From Pseudomonadota bacterium (GTDB lineage Bacteria; Pseudomonadota; Alphaproteobacteria; Reyranellales; Reyranellaceae), in assembly GCA_023436825.1 (NCBI GenBank), contig JAEZHS010000205.1:1-5257 (forward strand): 5,257 nucleotides of DNA, in the 5' to 3' direction. Below, piece after piece: positions 1-5,257 of this stretch. A program made the position numbers and the translations under genes. The stretch's first letter is position 1; each line of letters opens with the position of its first letter. Below the pieces are notes generated by a model, which saw nothing but the letters and a program-made list of their open reading frames with translations, made no database searches and was not told where the DNA came from.

Positions 1-73
1 CTTCCGCACCGCGCGCGTCTCGCGAGCTCATGAGCATGAGCGAGCGGGGACGCTGGCGGTCCGGAAGACCATT

Positions 74-97
74 GACGCGCCACTGGACTGGCGCGTC
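74..97 (-). terminator. Hairpin just downstream of hpt, likely transcription terminator
   Basis: Positions 74-82 (GACGCGCCA) and 89-97 (TGGCGCGTC) are perfect reverse complements, giving a 9-bp GC-rich stem with a 6-base loop. The hairpin begins 4 bases past the hpt stop codon on the minus strand, where an intrinsic terminator is expected. The bases that follow on the minus strand (AATGGTCTTCC) are only weakly T-rich, so the U-tract is poor; the structure may instead protect the 3' end or work with Rho. Because the stem is symmetric it could also stop a rightward transcript entering from the left edge. Confidence 0.6.
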
Positions 98-101
98 CCG
101 G

Positions 102-680
102 CTACGCCGCTTTCTCCACGACGCCGATATACGGCAGCCCGCGGAAGCGGTGCGCCCAGTCGAGCCCGTAGCCGACCAGGAACTCGTCGCCGCACTGGAA
201 GCCGACGAAGTCGGCGTCGAGCTTGGCGATCCGCTTGCCCGGCTTTTCGAGCAGGGTGCAGACCGACACGTGCTTGGCGCCGCGCTCCAGCAGAAGGTTC
301 TTGGCGAAGCTGAGCGTCAGGCCCGATTCCAGGATGTCGTCGACCAGCAGCACCTCGCGCTGGCGTACGTCGTCGACGATGTCGCGCACCACCTTCACCC
401 GACCGCTGGTCTCGGTCTTGACCCCGTAGCTCGACAGAGTGAGGAAATCCATCGACCAGTCGGCGCCGGCGCGGCTCAGCGCGCGGATCAGGTCGGCGGC
501 GAAGACGAAGCTGCCTTTCAGCACCGAGACGACGAGCGTGTCGGCCGGCAGCTTGGCGGCAAGCTCGCCTGCCATGACATCGACGCGGGCGGCGATTTCG
601 GCGGCGGAGAAACGGACGGTGACAGTGGGACGGCCGGGCATGGATCGCTCGCTGGTCGATGATAGTTGGGACGACGCCAT
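102..680 (-). CDS. hpt: Hypoxanthine (-guanine) phosphoribosyltransferase
   Basis: This cytoplasmic purine-salvage enzyme transfers the phosphoribosyl group of PRPP to hypoxanthine (and usually guanine) to give IMP or GMP. The 192-residue product shows the type I phosphoribosyltransferase plan: the LKGS loop (K55-G56-S57), the flexible-loop SSYG (83-86), the PRPP-binding motif VLLVDDILESGLT (110-122), and the purine-binding C-terminus DFVGF (157-161) followed by DEFLVGYGLDWA (165-176) and RGLPYIGVV. E118 sits where the catalytic Asp is usual (Asp137 in human HPRT). The start at 680 has no convincing Shine-Dalgarno and abuts the end of a repeat. Met14 (start at 641) would give 179 residues, close to the roughly 178 of E. 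coli Hpt, and is a serious alternative. The zinc-ribbon gene lies 59 bases upstream on the same strand, so cotranscription is possible; a hairpin follows the stop. Confidence 0.95.
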   Translation of the reverse strand: MASSQLSSTSERSMPGRPTVTVRFSAAEIAARVDVMAGELAAKLPADTLVVSVLKGSFVFAADLIRALSRAGADWSMDFLTLSSYGVKTETSGRVKVVRDIVDDVRQREVLLVDDILESGLTLSFAKNLLLERGAKHVSVCTLLEKPGKRIAKLDADFVGFQCGDEFLVGYGLDWAHRFRGLPYIGVVEKAA

Positions 681-742
681 TAGAGCACATTCCGTCCGGG
701 CTGGAATCGGCCGAACGGCAGGTGCCCGGTGCAACCGCTCTA
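681..742. repeat. 62-base intergenic element with inverted ends TAGAGC...GCTCTA
   Basis: The element starts TAGAGC (681-686) and ends GCTCTA (737-742), which are perfect inverted copies. Inside are smaller stems: ATTCC (689-693) with GGAAT (703-707), and CGGT (727-730) with ACCG (734-737). It fills the gap between two leftward genes: its right end overlaps the TAG stop of the zinc-ribbon gene and its left end touches the proposed hpt start. A related element lies at 1141-1169. The AGAGC-ended intergenic palindromes known from many alphaproteobacterial genomes look similar, from memory; membership in a given family is an inference. Confidence 0.55.
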
Positions 743-1123
743 TTGCCTGAAAAGGCCGCGCAAGGCGTCGATCTGAAGGGCCTCTCGCCACTCGGGCGGC
801 AGGACGCCCAGGATCTCGCCGCGGAAAGCATAGGCGGCAATGACCAGCACGATCACCGCGAGGCCGGCAATCGACAGCCACTGGCCCCACTGCGGCCTGT
901 GGACCGGCGTGGCAAGTGCGGGCAGCCCGGAATTGTAGCTCGGCGGCCTGATCACGAAGTCGGGCACGGGGCGCGGCGGAGGTGGAACCACCATATCGGC
1001 CGGTGCCGGCCCTTCGCGCCAGCGATGGCTGCAGCGGGCGCATTGAACGGTGCGGCCGGTCGGGCCAATCGCCAGCGGATCGACGGCATAGCGCGCGCCG
1101 CAATTGGGACAGGTGACCTGCAT
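740..1123 (-). CDS. MJ0042-type zinc-ribbon protein with one membrane segment
   Basis: This 127-residue protein has no known reaction. The N-terminus carries two CxxC knuckles, CPNC (C5, C8) and CARC (C28, C31), spaced as in the MJ0042 zinc-ribbon family, with the typical ARYAVDPLAIGPTGRTVQC stretch between them and HRW after. A proline-rich linker follows (about 47-62), then one hydrophobic segment (about 83-99), so the zinc ribbon is probably cytoplasmic with a short tail across the inner membrane. I chose Met1 directly before VTCPNCG because family members start there; an open frame continues upstream but lacks family features and runs into plsC. The protein stops about 27 residues after the membrane segment, while related alphaproteobacterial proteins, as I recall, often continue. 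Its TAG stop comes from the adjacent repeat, so it may be shortened. It could be cotranscribed with hpt. Confidence 0.85.
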   Translation of the reverse strand: MQVTCPNCGARYAVDPLAIGPTGRTVQCARCSHRWREGPAPADMVVPPPPRPVPDFVIRPPSYNSGLPALATPVHRPQWGQWLSIAGLAVIVLVIAAYAFRGEILGVLPPEWREALQIDALRGLFRQ

Positions 1124-1140
1124 GGCTTGCGGCCGGACAT

Positions 1141-1169
1141 TAGAGCGGAATCCCATCGGATGGAACCGC
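1141..1169. repeat. Second palindromic element, related to 681-742
   Basis: The element begins TAGAGCGG (1141-1148) and ends GGAACCGC (1162-1169), with an imperfect stem around a CATCGGAT centre. Like the element at 681-742 it is preceded by CATTAGAGC, and it shares the order TAGAGC, TCC, GG, TGGAA. The closing GCTCTA expected of a full copy is absent: after CCGC comes AAGG. It lies in the 130-base gap between the divergent starts of the zinc-ribbon gene and plsC. I see no clear sigma70-type promoter in the rest of that gap. Confidence 0.45.
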
Positions 1170-1253
1170 AAGGATTCGCGCGCCGTGGCACTGCGTCGTT
1201 GCACGGCATCAACTGGACGGATTGTGCCCGAGGCCACTAAAAGTGAGCCCACA

Positions 1254-1982
1254 ATGCTCGGCCTCCGGCTGCGTTCGCTCTTCTTCAACGTCGGCTGGTA
1301 CGTCGGGTCGGCGGTCATCGCCATTATCGGCATGCCGATCCTGCTGATGCCGCGGGCAGCCAACGTTGCCTGGGCGAATGTGTGGATCGATTTCTGCCTG
1401 TGGTGGGTCAAGGTCACCTGCCGCATCACCCATCGCGTGGCGGGGCTGGAGAACAGGCCGGCAGGACCCGTCATCCTCGCCTGCAAGCATCAATCGTCGT
1501 GGGAGACGCTGGCCTTCCATCGCCTGTTCCCCAACGCCGCGACGGTGCTGAAGCGCGAGCTGCTTTTCATCCCCGTCGTCGGCTGGGCGATGGCGCGGGC
1601 CGGAAACATCGCCGTCGAGCGCGGCGACGGGCCGAAGGCTTTGCGCAGCCTCTTGCGCCAGGCCAAGGCCGCGATCGCCGAGGGGCGCTCGATCCTGATC
1701 TATCCGGAAGGCACGCGCGCGCCGGTCGGCTCGTCGCTGCCCTATCACGCGGGTACCGCGGCGCTCTATCGCCAGCTCGGCGTACCGGTCGTGCCGGTAG
1801 CCCTCAATTCGGGTGTGTTCTGGGGGCGCCGCAAGTTCATCAAGTGGCCCGGCATCATCGAGGTCGAGGTTCTGGACCCCATCCCGCCCGGCCTTGACCG
1901 CGAAACCTTCATGACGACCCTGCGCGAGCGAGTCGAAGGGGCGACCCAGAGGCTAGTGGCGGACGCCAAGCGCCTGTCCTAG
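1254..1982 (+). CDS. plsC: 1-acyl-sn-glycerol-3-phosphate acyltransferase
   Basis: This inner-membrane enzyme acylates lysophosphatidate at sn-2 to make phosphatidate, the precursor of membrane phospholipids. The 242-residue length is typical of PlsC. A hydrophobic N-terminal anchor covers about residues 9-33. The acyltransferase motifs appear in order: KHQSSWET with the catalytic H79 and an acidic E84 (HX4E form), KRELLFIPVVGWAMARAG (100-117), YPEGTR (150-155) for glycerol-phosphate binding, and VPVVPVALNSG (177-187). The start at 1254 is chosen because the family-like N-terminus (MLGLRLRSLFFNVGW) begins there. A weak AAGTGAG lies 6-12 bases upstream, and the in-frame extension to 1104 overlaps the divergent gene. 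Close paralogues acylating other lysophospholipids, such as ornithine lipids, cannot be excluded, but the full motif set favours PlsC. Confidence 0.93.
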   Translation: MLGLRLRSLFFNVGWYVGSAVIAIIGMPILLMPRAANVAWANVWIDFCLWWVKVTCRITHRVAGLENRPAGPVILACKHQSSWETLAFHRLFPNAATVLKRELLFIPVVGWAMARAGNIAVERGDGPKALRSLLRQAKAAIAEGRSILIYPEGTRAPVGSSLPYHAGTAALYRQLGVPVVPVALNSGVFWGRRKFIKWPGIIEVEVLDPIPPGLDRETFMTTLRERVEGATQRLVADAKRLS

Positions 1983-2015
1983 GTCGACCGAATTGGCTTC
2001 CTGTTCCCTGTATGT

Positions 2016-2032
2016 TCTGATATAGTGTCAGA
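2016..2032 (+). promoter_or_regulatory. Candidate promoter/operator upstream of nrdJ
   Basis: TCTGA (2016-2020) and TCAGA (2028-2032) form a 5-bp dyad with a 7-base centre. The centre contains TATAGT (2021-2026), one base from the sigma70 -10 consensus, so the dyad would cover a promoter. No good -35 is seen at the right spacing (TTCCTG at 1998-2003 is poor). ATATAGTGT (2020-2028) matches the right half of the NrdR-box consensus ACACWATATATAGTGT, but the left half does not match, and I found no second box nearby. The site lies about 160 bases before nrdJ. Confidence 0.3.
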
Positions 2033-2075
2033 CCGTCTCGGGACTGGCGCAGCCTTGGCATTGTGGCGGCGACAA

Positions 2076-2109
2076 CCCAAGTTTGGGGCCGTACCCCAAG
2101 ACCTTGGGG
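2076..2109 (+). promoter_or_regulatory. Four-segment complementary block in the nrdJ leader
   Basis: Four segments are mutually complementary: CCCAAG (2076-2081), TTTGGGG (2082-2088), CCCCAAG (2094-2100) and CTTGGGG (2103-2109). Segments 2 and 3 pair around the loop CCGTA, and 1 pairs with 4 outside them, giving a stem of about 13 pairs with a 2-base bulge. Alternatively 3 pairs with 4 (CCCCAA / TTGGGG around GACC) and 1 pairs weakly with 2. No T-run follows, so it is not a plain intrinsic terminator. It ends 80 bases before the nrdJ start. A leader-RNA switch, a protein-binding site or a chance palindrome are all possible. The conserved cores of a cobalamin riboswitch are not visible. Confidence 0.35.
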
Positions 2110-2189
2110 CAAAGGGATCTGCTTGATACTAGGCTCTCTGTCGGAAACGCCGGAAACCTCCGAAGGCATCGCTAACTGGGCTGTGAACG

Positions 2190-4493
2190 ATGGATTGGGC
2201 GCCAGTCTCCCAGCGCATCTGGGACATGAAATACCGCTTCCGCGATGCCTCGGGCGCTGCGGATGTCGACCTGGACGCGACCTGGTGGCGGGTCGCCCGC
2301 GCGCTCGCCGCGACTGAACGGGACCCAGAACTGTGGGCCAGGCGCTTCCACGAGGCCCTGCAGGGCTTCAAGTTCCTGCCTGCCGGCCGGGTGATCGCCG
2401 GTGCCGGCACCGGGCGCACCGTCACGCTGTTCAACTGCTTCGTCATGGGCGCCATTCCCGACGACATGTCGGGCATCTTCGAGAACCTGCGCGAGGCCGC
2501 CCTCACCATGCAGCAGGGCGGCGGGATCGGGCACGATTTTTCGACGCTGCGCCCGCGCGGTGCTCCCGTGCTGGGCGTTGGCGCCGACGCCTCGGGCCCG
2601 CTCTCGTTCATGGACGTCTGGGATTCAATGTGCCGCACGATCATGAGCGCGGGCAGCCGACGGGGCGCCATGATGGCGACGCTGCGCTGCGACCATCCCG
2701 ACATCGAGGACTTCGTCGATGCCAAGCGCGATCCCAAGCGGCTGCGGATGTTCAACGTCTCGGTGCTGGTCACCGACGCCTTCATGAAGGCGGTCAAGGA
2801 GGACGCTGACTGGGATCTCGCGTTCGGCGGCAGGGTCTTCCGCACCGTCAAGGCGAAGGCGCTGTGGGAGCGCATCATGCGCGCGACCTACGAGGTCGCG
2901 GAGCCCGGCGTGATCTTCATCGATCGCGTCAACCGTCGGAACAATCTGCACTATTGCGAGAGCATCCAGGCGACGAACCCGTGTGGCGAACAGCCGTTGC
3001 CGCCGTACGGCGCTTGCCTGCTCGGTTCGATCAATCTTGCCATGCTGGTCAAGGAGCCGTTCACGCCGCTTGCGCAGCTCGACGCCGAGGCGCTCGAGCG
3101 GTTGGTGCCGCTCGCCGTGCGCATGCTCGACAACGTGATCGATGTCTCGCGCTTCCCGCTGCCGCAGCAGGAGAGGGAAGCCAAGGCCAAGCGTCGCATC
3201 GGGCTCGGCGTCACCGGTCTCGCCGATGCGCTTATTTTCTGCGGCGTGCGCTACGGCTCGCCCGAAGCCGAGAAGCTGACGCGCGAGTGGCTGGGCGCCG
3301 TGCAGCGCCTGTCCTACCTGGCGTCGGCGGACATCGCGGCGGAGAAGGGCAGCTTCCCGCTCTATGACCGCGCGCGCTATCTCGCCGGCGAGACCGTGAA
3401 GGCGCTGTCCGACGACGTGCGTTCGGCGATCGGCCGCTACGGCATTCGCAATGCGCTGCTGAATTCGATCGCGCCCACCGGCACGATCTCGCTGCTCGCC
3501 GGCAACGTCTCCTCCGGCATCGAGCCGGTCTTCGCCTTCTCCTTCGTGCGCCATGTGCTGCAGCCAGACGGCGGCAAGCGCGAGGAGAGCGTCGAGGACC
3601 ACGCCTTGCGTGTGTGGCGTTCGCTCAAGGGCAATGAGCCGCCGCCAGCCGATATTTTCGTCGATGCCCAGACGCTCAGCCCGGCCGATCACCTGGCGAT
3701 GCAGGCCGCCGCGCAGGACTACGTCGACAGCTCGATCTCCAAGACCATCAATTTGCCGCGCGACATCTCCTTCGAAGCCTTCAAGGGTGTCTACGAGGAG
3801 GCCTATGCGACAGGCTGCAAGGGCTGCACGACCTATCGGCCCAACGACGTCACCGGCGCGGTGCTGGAGGTGAAGTCGGCTGAACCCAAGCCCGCGGCTG
3901 CGCTGGTTCCGGCGGCGCGCGACGGTGGCGTGGTCTACATCGCCCAGCCGCTCGACCGTCCGGAGGACCTGCCGGGCCGCACCTACAAGATCAAATGGCC
4001 GGGCAGCGACCATCCGATCTACATCACCATCAACGACGTGGTGCAGGACGGCCGTCGCCGGCCGTTCGAGATCTTCATCAACTCCAAGAACATGGAGCAC
4101 TATGCCTGGACCGTGGCCCTGACCCGCATGATCTCGGCGGTGTTCCGCCGCGGCGGCGATGTGTCGTTCGTGGTCGAGGAGCTGAAGGCCGTGTTCGATC
4201 CGCGCGGCGGCCAGTGGATGGAGGGCCGCTACGTGCCCTCGCTGCTGGCCGCGATCGGCGGCGTGATCGAGCGCCACCTGATCGAGATCGGTTTTTTGGC
4301 AGCTACCGACCAGCCGCGGATCACCGAGGCTGCCGAGCAGCGCCTGCGTCTCGCCGCGGGCGCGCGCGAGCCGGGAGAGGGCGCAGCATCCGCCGCAGCC
4401 CTCGGTCAATGCCCCAACTGCGGCGCCGCCGCGCTGACGCACCAGGAAGGCTGCGATGTCTGCCTGAACTGCGGCTATTCGCGCTGCGGTTAG
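2190..4493 (+). CDS. nrdJ: Adenosylcobalamin-dependent (class II) ribonucleotide reductase
   Basis: This cytoplasmic enzyme reduces ribonucleotides to deoxyribonucleotides, using adenosylcobalamin to generate an active-site thiyl radical. The 767 residues include C83 (FNCF) and C276 (YGACLLGSINL) as the reducible pair, NPCGE (263-267) with radical C265 and E267, the specificity-loop region AGSRRGAMMATLRCDHPDIEDF (154-175), and the phosphate-binding APTGTISLLAGN (428-439). The barrel ends near GCKGCTTYRPND (542-553). An Ala/Pro-rich linker (about 562-580) leads to a TSCPD-type domain (about 598-700). The tail CPNC...C...CLNC...C (C741, C744, C755, C758, C761, C766) resembles the Cys-rich re-reduction or zinc tail of NrdJ. 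No N-terminal ATP cone is present. The start is fixed by an in-frame TGA at 2184-2186 and by the family-like IWDMKYR at 10-16; the Shine-Dalgarno is poor. It appears monocistronic. Class II enzymes work with or without oxygen but depend on B12. Confidence 0.96.
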   Translation: MDWAPVSQRIWDMKYRFRDASGAADVDLDATWWRVARALAATERDPELWARRFHEALQGFKFLPAGRVIAGAGTGRTVTLFNCFVMGAIPDDMSGIFENLREAALTMQQGGGIGHDFSTLRPRGAPVLGVGADASGPLSFMDVWDSMCRTIMSAGSRRGAMMATLRCDHPDIEDFVDAKRDPKRLRMFNVSVLVTDAFMKAVKEDADWDLAFGGRVFRTVKAKALWERIMRATYEVAEPGVIFIDRVNRRNNLHYCESIQATNPCGEQPLPPYGACLLGSINLAMLVKEPFTPLAQLDAEALERLVPLAVRMLDNVIDVSRFPLPQQEREAKAKRRIGLGVTGLADALIFCGVRYGSPEAEKLTREWLGAVQRLSYLASADIAAEKGSFPLYDRARYLAGETVKALSDDVRSAIGRYGIRNALLNSIAPTGTISLLAGNVSSGIEPVFAFSFVRHVLQPDGGKREESVEDHALRVWRSLKGNEPPPADIFVDAQTLSPADHLAMQAAAQDYVDSSISKTINLPRDISFEAFKGVYEEAYATGCKGCTTYRPNDVTGAVLEVKSAEPKPAAALVPAARDGGVVYIAQPLDRPEDLPGRTYKIKWPGSDHPIYITINDVVQDGRRRPFEIFINSKNMEHYAWTVALTRMISAVFRRGGDVSFVVEELKAVFDPRGGQWMEGRYVPSLLAAIGGVIERHLIEIGFLAATDQPRITEAAEQRLRLAAGAREPGEGAASAAALGQCPNCGAAALTHQEGCDVCLNCGYSRCG

Positions 4494-4500
4494 CTGGGAG

Positions 4501-4516
4501 TGCGGATCGAGCCGCA
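4501..4516 (+). terminator. Weak hairpin downstream of nrdJ
   Basis: TGCGG (4501-4505) pairs with CCGCA (4512-4516) around a 6-base loop, 7 bases past the nrdJ stop. The stem is only 5 bp and no T-run follows, so this is at best a partial termination or 3'-end signal. Confidence 0.2.
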
Positions 4517-4563
4517 TCGCCGCAGCCTGCCGACCCTGCCCGCGGCCCCCTCGCGAATCGGCC

Positions 4564-4592
4564 CTTGATTTGACATAAGAGTGACCGCAAAT
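4564..4592 (+). promoter_or_regulatory. Possible promoter of the htrA-type gene
   Basis: A perfect sigma70-like -35 box TTGACA lies at 4570-4575, but the bases 16-18 further on are GC-rich and no -10 is recognisable. Overlapping it, CTTG (4564-4567), then 17 bases, then CCGCAAAT (4585-4592) loosely resembles a heat-shock sigma32 layout, which would fit a stress protease. Neither reading is strong. Confidence 0.22.
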
Positions 4593-4606
4593 CCGGCCCG
4601 GACACC

Positions 4607-4614
4607 TAGGAGGA
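4607..4614 (+). promoter_or_regulatory. Strong Shine-Dalgarno of the htrA-type gene
   Basis: TAGGAGGA contains a full AGGAGG (4608-4613), 4 bases before the ATG at 4618. It is by far the best ribosome binding site in the window and settles the start of the protease gene. Confidence 0.75.
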
Positions 4615-4617
4615 CGA

Positions 4618-5257
4618 ATGAGTCGGCGGACGATCCTGGCGGCGACGTTGTTGATGGCAGGTGCCCTGGCGAGCGGCCAGGCTGCCTTGGCGCAGCCCTT
4701 GCCGACCGACCGCAGCGATCTCGCCTATTCCTACGCCCCGCTGGTCAAGCGCGTGTCGCCGGCCGTGGTCAACATCTACACGACCACGACCGCGCGGGTG
4801 CAGCGCCGGCTGCCGTTCCCCTTCCCCGGCATGCCCCTGCCGCCGCAGGCCGGCGAGCGGGTGCAGAACTCGCTGGGCTCGGGCGTGATCGTACGGCCCG
4901 ACGGGCTGATCGTGACCAACGCCCATGTCGTGAAGGGCGCCGAGGAGATTCGCGTCGTGCTGGCCGACCGGCGTGAGCTCGAGGCCAAGCTGCTCACCCA
5001 GGACGAGCGCTACGACCTCGCCCTGCTGCGCATCGACGCCGACGGCGAGAAGTTCCCGTTCCTCGAGATGCGCGATTCCGATTCGGTCGAGGTCGGCGAC
5101 ATCGTGCTGGCGATCGGCAATCCCTTCGGCCTGAACCAGACCGTCACCAGCGGCATCATCTCGGCGGTGGCGCGCTCGGCGGGCGGCGTCAACGATTCCA
5201 ACTTCTTCATCCAGACCGACGCCGCCATCAATCCCGGCAACTCCGGCGGCGCGCTGG
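4618..5257 (+). CDS. HtrA/DegP-family periplasmic serine protease, 5' part
   Basis: This is a trypsin-like (S1C) envelope protease/chaperone that degrades misfolded exported proteins. The 213 visible residues begin with a signal peptide: an RR-containing n-region, a hydrophobic core (about 5-19) and a likely cut after A25 (AALA/QP). SPAVVNIYTT (47-56) opens the protease domain, followed by a Pro/Phe-rich loop (about 63-80), as often seen in DegP/DegQ. The catalytic triad is complete: H103 in TNAHVV, D133 in YDLALL and S209 in GNSGG. GDIVLAIGNPFGLNQTVTSGIIS (160-182) is the usual family stretch. The frame is open to the window end, so the rest of the protease domain and the expected one or two PDZ domains lie outside. 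DegP, DegQ and DegS cannot be separated here; the cleavable-looking signal peptide argues mildly for DegP/DegQ. Expression under envelope or heat stress is usual for the family. Confidence 0.95.
   Translation, partial: MSRRTILAATLLMAGALASGQAALAQPLPTDRSDLAYSYAPLVKRVSPAVVNIYTTTTARVQRRLPFPFPGMPLPPQAGERVQNSLGSGVIVRPDGLIVTNAHVVKGAEEIRVVLADRRELEAKLLTQDERYDLALLRIDADGEKFPFLEMRDSDSVEVGDIVLAIGNPFGLNQTVTSGIISAVARSAGGVNDSNFFIQTDAAINPGNSGGAL

Noticed and set aside
1..33. Tail of a rightward gene ending at the TGA at 31-33
   Set aside because: Only ten codons are visible, with no recognisable sequence; nothing supports it beyond an open frame.
30..662. Open frame on the plus strand across hpt (210 codons)
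   Set aside because: It is antisense to a well-supported hpt, with low-complexity composition and no recognisable motif.
1104..1253. In-frame upstream extension of plsC
   Set aside because: The extra 50 residues do not look like PlsC, overlap the divergent zinc-ribbon start and cover the palindromic element; the family N-terminus begins at 1254.
1124..1486. In-frame upstream extension of the zinc-ribbon gene
   Set aside because: Family members begin directly before the first CxxC, and the extension would run antisense through the start of plsC.
1983..2189. Cobalamin riboswitch before nrdJ
   Set aside because: A B12-dependent gene made this worth checking, but I do not see the conserved B12-box and core-junction sequences; only the unrelated CCCCAAG/CTTGGGG pairing is present.
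2063..2317. Small plus-strand open frame (84 codons) spanning the nrdJ leader and start
   Set aside because: It overlaps the hairpin block and the first 128 bases of nrdJ in another frame, with no ribosome binding site or family features.
2625..4517. Long open frame on the minus strand opposite nrdJ (630 codons)
   Set aside because: It lies almost wholly antisense to a clear, motif-complete nrdJ. Its translation is Arg/His/Asp/Ala-rich without any domain, as expected from antisense reading of high-GC coding sequence.

Overview
This high-GC window looks like an ordinary chromosomal segment of an alphaproteobacterium, possibly a Rhodospirillales- or Reyranella-like lineage. That is an inference from base composition, from the compact class II ribonucleotide reductase, and from the hpt / MJ0042 zinc-ribbon / acyltransferase neighbourhood. 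It contains four complete genes and one gene cut by the right edge. I see no mobile element, CRISPR array, tRNA, rRNA or phage gene.

Layout. Positions 1-73 hold no gene I can support. A strong hairpin (74-97) lies just past the stop of hpt, which is read leftward (102-680) and encodes hypoxanthine phosphoribosyltransferase, a purine-salvage enzyme. A 62-base element with inverted ends (681-742) separates hpt from a leftward gene (740-1123) for a small membrane-anchored zinc-ribbon protein. These two genes could form one transcript. A second, related palindromic element (1141-1169) lies in the divergent gap before plsC (1254-1982), which is read rightward and encodes a lysophosphatidate acyltransferase of phospholipid synthesis.

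The 207-base gap 1983-2189 is the most structured non-coding stretch. It has a small dyad over a possible -10 box (2016-2032), a block of four complementary segments that can form one long or two short hairpins (2076-2109), and a short direct repeat (2142-2157). It leads to nrdJ (2190-4493), an adenosylcobalamin-dependent ribonucleotide reductase that makes deoxyribonucleotides. After a 124-base gap with a very good ribosome binding site, an HtrA/DegP-type periplasmic serine protease begins at 4618 and leaves the window with its catalytic triad complete but its PDZ region missing.

The genes do not form a pathway together. Purine salvage and nucleotide reduction are both nucleotide metabolism, while PlsC and the protease serve the envelope. 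I did not find an undescribed system. The items most worth checking are the two related palindromic elements around the zinc-ribbon gene (one supplies its stop codon), the hairpin block upstream of nrdJ, and a Glu where Hpt enzymes normally carry a catalytic Asp.
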